Below, in pieces: positions 1 through 11,100 of a DNA stretch of 44,503 nucleotides (position 1 is the stretch's first letter; each line of letters begins with the position of its first letter). Origin of the DNA: Nemertoderma westbladi (taxonomy: Eukaryota > Xenacoelomorpha > Nemertodermatida > Nemertodermatidae); contig JAUCBJ010005658.1 of the NCBI GenBank assembly GCA_032718475.1, forward strand, positions 1-44,503, read 5' to 3'. Made by a program: the position numbers and the translations under genes. A model generated the notes under the pieces. The model saw nothing but the letters and a program-made list of their open reading frames with translations, searched no databases and had not been told where the DNA came from.

Positions 1-1405
1 TATGAGGGAGGTGAATACCGCGGCCGCTCCTAAAGCCGCAGGCCATCGCTAACTATATAGGTTAACTTGGGATTCTGGGGGACTTTTCGATGAAGGAACT
101 GACCAAATTTTTTTATTTTCTCACCAGGGGAGCGGCTCGGAATTCTAAGATATTAGCAACTCTAACATTATTAAATCTAACCATTCGACGGACACGGCGG
201 ACAAAAAACCGTCATTTTTTCGACAATTTTAAAATTTTTTTGAAAGGCGCTCTACAGTGGCTCGAAAAAACCCTAGGTTATTGCTTAGCCGACGCCGGGA
301 TACGATAGAAGGGATTAATTAGTGAATTCGTTTTTTTTTTCAAAAAAGATTACCACGCCTTTTTTCCGAAAATGTCCGTCAAATTTGAAAAAACGGACAA
401 AATGACTTTGCGGGATCCGCTATAACTCGGCTAATATTAATCGTACGGGGACGAAAGTAACGCGGTTGGAAAGGGGAAGAGTGGTACTACCTTCGTATCG
501 AATGGGGGTAAGATATTTATTAAAATTTCGGGTGGAAAAAGGGGCTGTAAATTTGTACGTTTTTGTCCGTCTTTTTTGGAAAACTTATTTCCGAAATGTT
601 TAATTCGACAACGCGGGTAGGAATCCACTAATTCTTTTATGAAACTCGTAGAAGACCATTGGGGCTACGTTCCTATCGAATGGGGGTACAAAAAATATGT
701 CGGCAATAGGGGCCAAAAAGGGCCAGAATTTGTAAAGTAGTTTTTATCGAATAATTTTTTATTTTTAACTTTAGTTGGTTAAGGTACATTCTATACAGTC
801 AATATCCATACGGGGAATTCAAATATGCTATCTGTTTTGCTCCAAGGATGATATTAAAAAAATGAGGGCCAAAATTCTAATTTCGCGCTTCAAACTTGCT
901 TCGCGGGAAATCGTCTAGCTCGAAAACTACTTAACTTACGGGAGATTTGTTTACACAGACTTATAGTGCGTTAAATTATCTATCTAACAGCGTTAATCAC
1001 AGCGCCGGAGGTATTATAACACTGGAGCGGCAGGCGATCGTGTGAAATATAATATTTATAAAAAGGGACGAAAATTTTTTTTTTTTAACAAATCGCTATT
1101 CCATTATAATTTAGCGTATTGCGCCAAAAGTACCTGTAAAAAGTATCAAATTAACTCCGCTATCTTTTATCTTAACATATATAATTAAAATTACGAATTT
1201 TAAGGGACGAAAAATATCGCGTTATTTTGGCCCTTTTTTTTTATTTTTTTGGGGCCAAAAATAACCCCTTCTCAAAAGATTAAGAAAAAAATTACGGCAA
1301 AGAATATACCAATTTTATTGAATTTGGACCACCAGAACCGAAGTTAGAGCGATTTTAGTGAAAAAATAAAAATAATTTTTTTTGCAAAAAAATTAAGAAT
1401 GGTCA
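1..1405. other. AT-rich non-coding DNA with a degenerate direct repeat
   Basis: No credible gene is visible. Short open frames are interrupted and show no family signature. The stretch has many homopolymer T/A runs and phrases such as GGGACGAAA, TTTGTCCGT and GGGCCAAAA that recur. One imperfect direct repeat is clear: about 484-575 and 664-740 share CTATCGAATGGGGGTA-type cores at an offset of about 176 bases, each followed by an AT block and then a GGGGC(T/C)..AATTTGTA block. This looks like an old satellite or a decayed repeat. Confidence 0.5.
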
Positions 1406-1478
1406 GGTCAATATTGGATTTCGAACCCGCGAACTTAGGTTTCATTAACGTGATTGATAACCACTAGACTATGTGACC
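1406..1478 (-). tRNA. tRNA-like pseudogene or SINE head
   Basis: Read on the minus strand this 73-base segment has a perfect pol III A box (TAGTCTAGTGG) and a B box with one extra base (GGTTCGAAATCC). The ends pair over five bases (GGTCA with TGACC), as in an acceptor stem. The anticodon arm does not form a good 5 bp stem with a 7-base loop, so I do not believe it is a working tRNA. It is more likely a pseudogene or the head of a tRNA-derived SINE. Confidence 0.6.
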
Positions 1479-2335
1479 AAGAGAATTTGAAATTTTCGAG
1501 TGACTATATTTAAACATCAATAACTGCGGTTCTACTGGGCCGTTTTATCTGAAACTTTTTTCATTGGATAGAGGATAGATTGTAGTGTGTGAAATAGGAT
1601 AAAACTTGGGAAAAGACTTATGTGCACTAAGTGCAAAATGCACTTAAATAGTGAACATTTTTTCGATATTTCAAACACTATTATTTCCAGTTCTATTCAT
1701 CGTAGAATGTTATTTTTTGGATTAAAATGTAGTTTGGAATGATTTCTAACTATAATCGTAACATTTGTTTAACTTTTTATGTCTATAAAGTGACTTAAAA
1801 TGTCCATGAATATGGTCCAAAATCGCAAATCCAGATTTATTAAATTGGATTTTTGACACTTTTAGCGACTGACATTTGATCATACACCATCGTAGATCGG
1901 TAGAGGATAAACATAAGTTTGTTAAATAAGAGCCACCATTACGATCTGCTAAAGTGCATTTGTACAAATAAGTGTGCAAAAGTGCAAATTTTTTAATAAG
2001 GTCAAATTATATAGTATTGGGTTATTTTCTTTGCAGATACTTTATTTTCATATTAATATGTTGTTTGAACCTTACTGAGCGCATTAGGGGATATGCGTAC
2101 AAATAACCGGCCCTTATGAGGCTTCGATTGGGTAAATTAATAAAACATAAGGTTGTATAGTATAATATTCTAAAAACCAGTGTGATATTAAATGCACTTT
2201 AAATAATAAATAGAAATCAAATAACAATTGGACCACACAATTAAAAATTCGCACAATTTTGTACTTATTATATCGCTTCAAATTAATTCAACAGTGGATA
2301 TTTATGGGAAGGGGGAAGTTACAGTGTGCATTCGT
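1479..2335. other. AT-rich DNA, no gene seen
   Basis: No supported coding region. A small 7 bp hairpin (AAGTGCA / TGCACTT) lies near 1629-1645, and GTGCA words recur near 1985 and 2190. The few open frames are short and compositionally unremarkable. Confidence 0.4.
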
Positions 2336-2380
2336 GGGAAGTTTGGTGAACTGCATTTATGCAGTGAATCCAAACTTCCC
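2336..2380. repeat. Two-step inverted repeat (hairpin)
   Basis: A perfect 11 bp outer stem (GGGAAGTTTGG at 2336-2346 with CCAAACTTCCC at 2370-2380) encloses a perfect 6 bp inner stem (ACTGCA at 2350-2355, TGCAGT at 2360-2365) and a TTTA loop, separated by a small asymmetric internal loop. The 45-base fold is compact and would be stable in RNA. A microRNA-like or cruciform role is possible, but nothing else supports it. Confidence 0.6.
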
Positions 2381-2890
2381 CCTTTGATATATCATATACT
2401 TAAGACATGCTAGGGTGTCAGGGAAATATTTGTTACTGTCACACTTTGCTTCCATTTATCCTATCCTTTATTATTACCCCAGTCAGATAAGAGATAATAA
2501 ATCAGTAAAAACTAAACTAAACTGTCTTTCATGCAAACAAATTTCTAACTAAAGACGGGTGAATGACCATGACCATGGAAATAATTTAAATATAATTGTA
2601 TATCAACTATTTGGGGAGGCTTCCAAGTTAAACCCGAAAACAATTATTTTGTTACATAGTAAATAACGTCGTATGTTCTTCTTCCTCTCATAATAAAATA
2701 TAAATGAAATATCTCAGATCGCTATGCCCTGTAACATTTCACAACCAAAATATTTAAGTGTGAAAAGTGTAGGCCTACCACACTCCGCCCAAACAACCGC
2801 AAACGCATAGCTAACAAATTTAACAAAAGGTTACATACATGTTGGGTTCATGACGAGATGAGTGAAAATTGATCGCGTAATATAAAGTAA
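2381..2890. other. AT-rich DNA between the hairpin and a LINE relic
   Basis: I see no gene, array or terminal repeat here. It may include the 3' untranslated tail of the minus-strand LINE relic that begins around 2890, but no poly-A or microsatellite tail marks its end. Confidence 0.3.
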
Positions 2891-4082
2891 AAAATTAAGA
2901 GACGGGCTGGCTCTCCTCCAGTTTCTTACCCAATGGATATGTTGTTGTAATAATCTAATATTGGGGCGGCTTTCTCTCGGTTATATGTCATTATTGGTAG
3001 TATCTTGATATCGAAAATTTTCAGAGCTGTTTTTATGGATAACAGTCTTGGATTTTTAATGCTATGAATAGCAACGATTGATTTGCAGCAGACATTAATT
3101 ATGTGTTTTGTGAAAGTTAACGTCGTTTGAAATGTGACGCCTAGATATGTATATGAGTTAACAATAGGAACAATGTCGACGGACTCAGTGAGTCTCCCTG
3201 AAGTAACCCTCGTAGTTGGGCGATCAAGTTTGTTTTTCTGAGACCATCGAACACCTGGATATAGTTGGTGGAGAGCAAAAGTTTGAGAAATCGTAGGAGA
3301 CGCCCTTTTATATTGAATTGGGTCTTTAATTTGTTGATTAACCTTTCCCTTGAAACAGAATCGAAGGCTTTTCTGAAATCGACGAAGCATGCATAGACTG
3401 GCTTCTTGTGCGGGATGCTGGAGATTATACTGTCTATTAGTTGCTTAATGGGTTGCGCGGTGGATCGACCGGGCAAAAATCCAAATTGTTCACGGGGTAT
3501 TTTATCTATAACAAAGTCTCTAAGTCTTTTGGCGATTAGGCTTGTTAGAATTTTATAAATATTGCAGAGTAGTGCAATCCCTCTATAGTTGTCTGGATCA
3601 TTTCGTGTACCTTTTCCCTTGCACTTTACATATGCTTGACTTCCAACTGGTTACAATATTTATGGTAAAGAAACAGATGTTGAATAATAGTACCCAGAAA
3701 TTTAGTGTAAGTGGAAGAGATTGTTTCAGTAGTTCGTACTGTCTGGGCCTCCTGATTTACCATTGGGCTTGCTCATAAATTCTTTCATTACTTCTTCTTG
3801 TAGGAATGGTGCATTGTAGGGTAATTCATCATGTTCTCCATCGGAATCAGCGATAATATCTTGAACGTCGACCAAGGGTTGAGTATTTGCGAAAAGTTTA
3901 CTGAAATGTGTTTCCCAGGTGTCTAAGGGGATGGGACATGGTGGTTGGGAAGAATGTTTTCGCCACCAAAAGTACGGTTCTTTTTCAGTTTTTTGTATGA
4001 GCTTCTCTTCTTCCTGCTTGTAAAATAGTTCAATTTTTCCCTTCAGTAGGAGTTTGAATTCTCTTTTTTTTTCAATGCCCAA
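2890..4082 (-). pseudogene. Decayed APE-type LINE reverse transcriptase (minus strand)
   Basis: On the minus strand, reading from 4082, a linker frame (4082-3726) leads to an RT frame. This frame holds DPDNYRGIALL, an FGFLPGRSTAQP block (about 3500-3450), the RT catalytic block FVDFRKAFDSV (about 3390-3350) and LLQGDSLSP (about 3190). The frame then shifts and jumps straight to a post-RT YLGVTF motif (about 3150) that ends near 2926. The segment that should carry the F/YADD catalytic box is absent, so part of the palm has been deleted and the copy is dead. The 5' side stops near 4082 without an endonuclease domain. This is a non-LTR retrotransposon of jockey/CR1/RTE style; I cannot fix the clade. 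It is a different family from the LINE copies at 8057, 26556 and 38328. Confidence 0.85.
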
Positions 4083-4437
4083 ACCTTAATAATACAGACA
4101 GGAGCGAAGGAGGCTACGGCTGCAAACCCTCCAGAAATCTGGTCATATATCTTATCCAAGGCGTTACATTGGTAGCAAGCACATTGGCATTCATACACTG
4201 TACCAGCCAGCCAAGCTCAGAACCACATTAATTGAACAGAAGAAAAGACCTTTGTATCCTAACCTAAATACAACACAATTAAAAGTTTAACACACAGCTA
4301 CAGTTTAAAACGTAAATCGATACAGACCGCCCTAATTCAAATTTTGTATTCTAATATTCTAACATTTTAAGTTAATTTTTCTATTCTTATAAAACTGAAG
4401 CGCGCCCACGCCCAATCCAATCCTTTTAATTAGACTT
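4083..4437. other. Unassigned flank of the LINE relic
   Basis: No open frame with a recognisable signature. It may be a decayed upstream part of the minus-strand LINE, since it adjoins its 5' side, but I see no endonuclease motif. Confidence 0.3.
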
Positions 4438-4645
4438 GGTTAATTTACGGTTGTTTTTATTACAAATAGGCAATTATTAATAATTCTCGGAGATTAAAGG
4501 GTGATTGATCTTCCACAGTAAACCCTTCCAGTCCGTTTCCTAAAGGAATTCCTGTTCACCACCATGGGTGATCTTCCACAGTAAACCCTTCCACTATATT
4601 TCCCAAGTTGCCCTGGTTCTAATTTACGACCATACAAGGATGAAA
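4438..4645 (-). repeat. SINE body, copy A (head lost)
   Basis: This 208-base segment matches 41244-41449 closely and in the same orientation. Both contain an internal duplication of TGATCTTCCACAGTAAACC-type units (near 4503 and 4569 here). In the other copy a tRNA-like head lies just beyond the matching end, so the family probably reads on the minus strand and this copy is 5'-truncated at about 4645. The orientation rests on that inference. Confidence 0.65.
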
Positions 4646-5218
4646 GTTCTTTGGTCTTTGTTTTATACTCACCCGACGATCCTCGTACCAATAGTCTGTA
4701 ATTATAAGAGTCTGTTTATTTTGGGTAGAATATTTGATTATTTTGGGGGAATAACCATTAAGGGGGGGTACACCCCCCCTCAGGTCAAAATTTTCATTTT
4801 TTGTTTTTTTATTTCATCTAGAGTAGAATTTAATGCGGATTTCAAATCTGGAAACGGCTTAGCGAGATCTCTTTTACTTCTCGAGTAATGGCTGGTTTTC
4901 CGTCTGTATGTCTGTCTGTCTGTCCATCGAAATATTAAAAAGGGCATAAAATAAGCAATCTGAAATGTTTACTGTTAATATTTTTCTTAATGTCGATGTC
5001 TGTTTTAATATTTGGAATTAGTCCGTCAAATTTTAATTAATATATATTTAATAGATATTTGTGAGTTTTGTATTACATATTGAACAGTTGTCCAATGGAC
5101 TAGTTGTCTACTAGTAATAACAAATGTGAACAATCATATAACAATAGCTAGTAATAATTATTCTGGGAAACAACCATAAACTTATTTTTTTTAAATTCCG
5201 CAGGCTCTGAGAATAATT

Positions 5219-5440
5219 CACGTGCTGCGCGAAGTCTTCATGTGCAGCATGAACTTTTCATGTGCCGCGTGAAGGCTTCTCATTCTGATCAAAAAGCTTT
5301 CCGAGGTGCTCGATTAATTAACGTGCTTTATGATGAATTTAAGTGCTACGTGAAACCTTCACCTGCTGCGCAAATGTCTCACGTGCTGCGCGAAGGTTTC
5401 ACGTGCTGCGCAAAGCTTAATGTTTTGTGTAAAGGCTTAT
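5219..5440. repeat. Degenerate ~20 bp tandem array
   Basis: About ten imperfect units of 18-22 bases with the consensus CACGTGCTGCGCGAAGG(T/C)TT are arranged head to tail. The best copies lie at 5219-5280 and 5376-5420. A single further unit sits at 5577-5595. Units contain CACGTG (an E-box palindrome) and TGCGCG. The short open frame across the array is not a believable protein. Confidence 0.75.
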
Positions 5441-5595
5441 TATAAAATTATGTGGAAATTTTTATATAATTTTGAATGTTTCTTAAGGTTGTCTCATTAT
5501 TCCATGACTATTTATTACTAAATGACGAAATAGTATGAGTATGCGATCAAATCAATTCGCCAAAATGAAATTTGTTCACGTGCTGCGCGAAGTGT

Positions 5596-6279
5596 TTTTT
5601 GGCAAGCACTATAAAATTATTTTAACAGGTTGTTAAAAGTGGGGGTGGGGTTTTTTTGAACCAAATTTCATGAAATCCATTGAGAAATCACAAAATATGG
5701 ATAGGGGATAACCAATGGAAAAAGAAAAGGAGATACCAGTACTGAAAATAACGGGAACATTTGAAATATATTGTTCTTAAACTTTAAATGCGTTTATCTC
5801 GGAATTGTATTTTTCACATTCAAAATACTACTACTCAGCCATTTCTTAACCAATTTTCGAAATTTTTTTTTTGTTTGATTTCTTTTCGGGTTTTGATCAA
5901 AAGTTATCGGTTAGAATTTTGAATTGTGCCATATTAATTTCTTGAAATTAGTTAATATCTATTAAGTAATAATTAATATTAGTTAATAATATTTAAAAAA
6001 TATTTAAGACCTAAATAAAAAATGTAACCGATAAGTTTTGTGGTGCCGAGGATGCTGATTCAGAAAAACCAAGTTTCAAAAATTTTCGCCCAAAATTGTG
6101 AGACTAGTAGTGTTTTTAGTGAAATTAACAATTTCGCTGGTGGCCGCTAGAGGGCGATGCAAATTTGAAAATTTTTTTTTTGAACCCAATCTTTGGCCAT
6201 ATGTTAATCCCCCGAAAGGTATAAAATATACAAAATTACACACAAGCAGAAATTATAGCCATTTGCAAAAAAGGTCCAT
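5596..6279. other. AT-rich DNA, no gene seen
   Basis: Only short frames and homopolymer runs are present, including a G-rich patch at about 5640-5655. A phrase near 6050-6200 (GAAAAACCAAGTTTC, GGTGGCCGCTAGAGGGCG) looks like conserved non-coding repeat sequence rather than coding DNA. Confidence 0.35.
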
Positions 6280-6300
6280 AGGGGTGTGTACCCCCCCCTT

Positions 6301-6700
6301 AATTTTGGGGAAATATGTATTTATTTTGGGAAAATTTATATTTATTTGGGGGAATATGTATTTATTTTGGGGGAAATGTATTTATTTCGGGGATTATGTA
6401 TTTATTTTGGGGGAAAATGTATTTACTTTGGGAAAATTTCAATTTATTTTGGGAAAGTTTGTATTTATTTTGGGGGTTTTGTCATTTATTTTGGTGTGAA
6501 TAATTGGTTTTGGGAGGGAGGCATTTATTAATTTTGGTGTTGAATAATTGTTTTTGGTGTTAACATTAATTTTGGTGTTTGAATAATTTTAGTTGGGGTG
6601 AATTTATTATATTTGGTGCTGAATAATTTTTTTTGTGCCACATTATTAAAATTTCGGTGTAATAAAATTTTTTTGGTGAAATTTTCATCAATTTTGGTAT
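6301..6700. repeat. TATTTATTTTGGGG minisatellite grading into a TTTTGGTGTTGAATAAT array
   Basis: From 6301 to about 6490 units of roughly 17-22 bases with core TGTATTTATTTTGGGG(G) are repeated about ten times. From about 6490 to 6700 the unit changes to (TTTTGGTGT)(T)GAATAAT. Because the unit has no stops, three overlapping frames rich in Tyr, Leu, Phe, Trp and Gly stay open. These are artefacts of the repeat. The plus strand carries regularly spaced G4-G5 runs. Confidence 0.8.
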
Positions 6701-6720
6701 GACTTTAATTGCTAGCCTTA

Positions 6721-7038
6721 TTTCATCTCCGAGAACTGCCAATCCTTTAAATGTTCAATGACTAAAATAAATATTTTAAAATTTTTAAAAAATATCGAAA
6801 ATCATAAAATCAATAGAAAATGTCAGATAATCGATTGAAACATTTTATTATTTTTGCATGAAAATTTTTATATTAAAATCTAAATAAAAATCCGGAGTGG
6901 GAGTCCGACCCCTTTACCCCAACCATCTGGGCAACAGGGGCTATGCCCATTGGACACCGCTGGGGCAGCGCCCTCATACCAAAAGATAAACTTCACAAAT
7001 TGTTCGCACTATAGAAATTAAATTCCTGGATCCGCCCC
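6721..7038. repeat. Dispersed repeat R2, copy A
   Basis: This segment matches 41649-41982 along its whole length, from TTTCATCT to CTGGATCCGCCCC. It has an AT-rich first half and a GC-rich second half (GGCAGCGCCCT region). It contains no reading frame of note. In both loci this repeat lies downstream of the SINE body in the same order, which suggests one larger composite family. Confidence 0.8.
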
Positions 7039-7087
7039 AGGTAGGTTACTGATGAACAGTATTGAAGAATCTGAATTTTATGATTTG

Positions 7088-7478
7088 ACTTGATAGGGGT
7101 GAATTATATTCAGGGTTGAAAGGAATTCAATCAGAATGACAGATTGAAAGACTTTGGCAAACAAATTAACTGTCGCAATTAGTCGATAGGATGATGATAC
7201 GTGGGATCTCTGTAAACCAATTGTTACGAATGCATTTAAGGATATGCTCTGTATAAATTAATAAAAACAGTCGCCTCGATGAATCGAATGGTTGTGGAAA
7301 GGGCCAAGGGCAATCAGCATCAAACCCTGAATACTTAGACTGAGCTAGAACATTGAGCCGCAAATTCTAATTAACCAGTACAACAATCTCGCCACCGTGG
7401 TCATGCATTTGATTGACTCCATAATTTGCTTGAACATTACTTCAGCTGTTAGAGAATAATACAGGAATAGTCTTAACT
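7088..7478 (-). repeat. Left arm of a 390 bp inverted repeat (LINE fragment, minus strand)
   Basis: The reverse complement of this segment matches 12977-13368. The partner arm leads into a reverse transcriptase reading frame on the plus strand, so this arm is a minus-strand fragment of the same LINE family. The arms enclose the BEL/Pao relic and LINE copy 1. Confidence 0.8.
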
Positions 7479-7636
7479 TGAAGGAGATACCAATCAAGGA
7501 CATAAGAGATTATATCTACAATATATAATCAACTTTGTCATCATTGCGCAAAACACAGACACATATGCGAAGATTGTGTAGAAATACAACAAAGAATAGA
7601 TACACCAAGAAATACATGCAATAGCAACAGATACAG
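7479..7636. other. Upstream part of the BEL/Pao relic, weak
   Basis: The plus strand has broken frames here leading into the recognisable RT end of the relic at 7637. No domain can be named with confidence. Confidence 0.3.
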
Positions 7637-8056
7637 ATGAAAAAACATCAAACCTTATTACCAGGAAACACAGTAGAAGTAGTCATCAAGTTGGGACAAG
7701 AAGTTAGTGAAATTCTGGGAAACTACGGATTAAACTTAACCAAGTTGAAATCCAACTCACCAGAGTTCATGGAAGCAATAAACAGCAACCAACCAGAATC
7801 AATTGATTCAAAACACCAATGAGGATAGGCTTCTAATTGCTCATAAACACTATGTAGCTGAACAACGAGCACTGCAGTATATATTACATGGAAACGACTC
7901 ACAGACAACCTTGAATATGAATTCCAGCATTCCGGTGCGGACATTTATACAAATTGAGCAAGCACACATGTCGTACATAATGAGAATCTACGACCCACTC
8001 GGACTTGCAGCACCTTTAATTGTTATTGGCAAACAGATACTCAAAGAAGTATACCA
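7637..8056 (+). pseudogene. BEL/Pao pol relic, C-terminal part of RT (left half)
   Basis: The frame at 7637-7819 contains LTKLKSNSPEF, a phrase typical of the RT/connection region of BEL/Pao polyproteins (family pattern: L.KW.SNSPE.L). After a frameshift, the frame at 7803-8056 contains MRIYDPLGLAAPLIV...KQILKEV. This is the well-known S.YDPLG...P motif just before the RNase H domain of BEL/Pao elements. The relic is cut at 8056 by LINE copy 1 and resumes at 11828. It is a fragment without gag, protease or LTRs that I can find. Confidence 0.8.
7986..8056. repeat. Target-site duplication of LINE copy 1, left copy (71 bp)
   Basis: This 71-base segment recurs at 11828-11898 with one mismatch (CAGATA here, CATATA there). 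It immediately abuts the 3' (GTA)n tail of the minus-strand LINE. It is coding sequence of the BEL/Pao relic duplicated on insertion. Confidence 0.85.
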
Positions 8057-8103
8057 CTACTACTGGTATCGGCATGCTGCATTGCAGCTGCATTTGTAAG
8101 AAT

Positions 8104-11100
8104 GCTGTGCCGGCTTGTCGACAAAATTGCGCCGCCACAAGTCCCTATCACCCATGACATTTGCTAGATCATCCGCATCTTCAAGGCCAGTGTCCTTAAG
8201 ATGCGTCTCAAGAAAGTCATGGGCTGTCTACCATGCTTATTCACTCCATGAGGCTGCCAAAGTACAAGATTATGCACTGGCTGGTCCTCACGGCGAAAGC
8301 AATGTCCTGCAAAGCGGAGGCGATTTTGTTCTAGTGTCAAGCTTGGGGGAACCAATGAGACACCTCCAATGTTATATAGTGTCTGGTTGGAGATGTGTGC
8401 ATTGTACTTGACACAATGAACCAGGCGTAGCATTCTTGTGAATGTGCCATCCAGAGATTTGGTGTCCTCAGAAGTTAGAGCCCAGCATGGACTCCCATAG
8501 AGGAGTACTGGAACTACTGCTGCTCTAAATAATCGGACCTTAAGTTTCCGATTAATTCTCGGTGACTTCCAAATCCTGGAAAGCCTATTCAAGGCTGCCC
8601 ATGCCTTTCCCTTACGTATTCGAAGGTCCTCACCTGACTTCCGGATCCATGATCCCAGGTAACAGAAGTCGTCCACATGCTCAAGCATACCATCCTTTGA
8701 GCTTATGCTCATCCGATCAGAGACTTGCTGAGAACTTTCAAAGCTAACTGTCAAAATTTTGGTCTTTCTGTAGTTCATAAAAAGACCAACACTAGAAGCA
8801 GCATGTTCTAATGAGCTGAGGAGTCGTTGGGCTCCTTCTAGTGATTCTGAGAGTACTCCTAAGTCATCAGCAAAGTCTAGATCAGTTAGGTACTTGGCAG
8901 GATTTCCTCGACTTCTGGAGCCAGTGGGTGGAGTTATCATCACCCCATCATCATTATGATGATCTAAGGACATGCGTAGAACATAGTCAACCACAATTAT
9001 GAACAAGAATGGTGCAAGTGTGTCTCCCTGGAGGACGCCCCATAACACTTCAAATGGTTCTGTGTCACCATCAACAGTAGACACAATAATGTTGTCGAAC
9101 CATCGTATACTGATCTGATTGCTGCAATAATTTCATCAAGAATCCCATATAATGAAAGTATGCTGAACATACGTGAGCGGGAGACTGAATCAAAGGCCTT
9201 GAAGAAGTCAACAAAGATAACAGCCAGATGCCTGTCTTTCTTTTTTGATAACTCTTCAATTATCCTTCTAAGTGCCAAAATGGGTTCCATGGTCCCACGA
9301 CCTTTACGGAACCCATTCTGATTTCCACGGAGCAGTCTCTCAATGGGATCCCTGATGCGATTTAATAGAATTCTATTGTATAGCTTTGCAGCAATCGAGA
9401 TCAATGAGATTCCCCGAAAAGAACCATAGAGTGTTAGGTTGCCCTTCTTGGGAACTGGCACCAACTTATTTGTTTTCATTTCTTGTGGGACTCTTGTTGT
9501 TCGGTACATGTCTACTATGATGGGATAGATGAGCTTTAAACACTCAGGTATTTTAAAGACCTCAGGGGGAACACCATCTACTCCACTGGCACGATTGGTC
9601 TTAATGCTCTTTGCAGCAGCCTTCACTTCTGCAAAGGAGATATCGCCAATGGGAATATCTGGGAGTACAGACTCAGACACTTTTACTTCTATAAAGTTAT
9701 CAGGCAATACCCTGTCATTATTGAGGAGCTTTTCAAAGTGGGTCTTCCAACCATTGAGGCGATCGGCTTTTGATTCAGCCTTAACCTTGGTGGTTGGTTG
9801 GCTTTTCCACCCAGTAAGTAAGTTGATCGATTTCCATGCCTGGGATGATTGCCTGCTGTCGTCGGCATCATTGATGGCATCAACCTGTTGGTTTATTAGC
9901 TCCTGTAGATTAACAGAGTACTGCCTGTTCAGGGACCTAGATGCAGCCTTAACTGCATTCTTGCCCGCTGTAGTCTGTTTGAGTCGGGACTCTTTCTGCG
10001 CCTTATATGGGTCATTTCGACACTTCTGGGTTTTGTTGTCAGTCCAGGGGGCCCTTTTCCTGTTTCGAGGGTATACAGGAACTGTTTCTGCAGCTGCTAA
10101 CTTAACTGCTTCTGTGAAGGCAGTATAGCCCTCACAGTGATCTGCCGCCTCAGAGGCAAGAACCTCATACCTGTTGCTCAGCTGTAGTGTAAAGCTGGAT
10201 CTCACACTTGCCGGCTGTTGCAACCGAGAGGACCAGTCATGCCGCGGCAAGGCAGAGTTCGTTGTTCTGCTAGCACGCAGACTAAGTCTTACCTTGGCCA
10301 CAATAAGGCGGTGATCACTGGAGAAGGGTCGAAGTGTAAATGCATTACAGTCTTGTATAGAGCTCCTGTACTTCCTACGAAACAGAATATGGTCTATCTG
10401 GGACTTGTGACCACTGGGTCCACTATGAGTCCATAGCTTTCCAGTTCGCTTCTTGAACTGGGTTCCAGCCGAAAATAATCCATTTCCAGAGATAAAATCC
10501 TGAAGATGGATGGAATTTCGGTTGACACTATTGCTATAGACCCAGGGCGATGTAGGTGATTGATGCAGACTTGCATTAAAGTTTCCCAGGAATGTTAAGA
10601 ATGCATGCTGATCCACTCCATCAGTAGCTGCTTGTAGATTGTGGTAGAAATTGTCCACCTCCTCTACAGGGGCAACACTAGTTGGAGTGTAGCACACAAT
10701 TAGAACCACCTTAGGAAACTTCTTAGCCAGTCTTCCAGAACATGAGAAGTGGCAACGGATGATGCGGTTAGAGATTTGATCTATTTTGTCCAATGCTGCA
10801 TGTGCAGTTGGATTCATCAATAGACCAATACCACCATTGCCACTATCATCTGCTGACGCAAGGGCGAGTCGCCAACCACCCCCCATGTCCTTAATCAGAA
10901 CCTCATCAGTCCGTCCAGTCTGTATTCGGTGCTCTTGAACACCCACTGCGCTAAGAGAAAGCTTATCTGCCAAGACAGTCAGCTCACCTTGTTGCATTGG
11001 GGACCCGAGTGTTAGGGTGTTTACTGAGGCTAGTCTAGTGACTTGCCTCAGATTCACCAATGGCTTTGGTGGTCGGGGTGGAACATGAGAGTAGCCTCCA

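Larger units (their letters stand above)
4760..6300. repeat. Interval bounded by inverted GTAC/poly-G-poly-C motifs
   Basis: At 4760-4780 a run of seven G, then TACA, then seven C forms a near palindrome. At 6280-6300 an approximate reverse complement of it occurs (AGGGGTGTGTA followed by eight C and TT). The paired motifs could be the ends of a ~1.5 kb element or simply two copies of a G/C-rich sequence. Between them are a TCTG microsatellite (about 4902-4925), a 20-21 bp tandem array (5219-5440) and AT-rich DNA with no gene. Confidence 0.35.

Noticed and set aside
1406-1478. A functional tRNA gene
   Set aside because: The anticodon arm does not fold and the B box has an extra base; box motifs alone also occur in SINEs.
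6098-6531. Overlapping Tyr/Phe/Leu/Trp-rich open frames
   Set aside because: Products of the TATTTATTTTGGGG minisatellite in three frames.
9529-10436. Plus-strand open frames of 199 and 72 codons
   Set aside because: Antisense shadows of LINE copy 1; the same shadows appear opposite copy 2.
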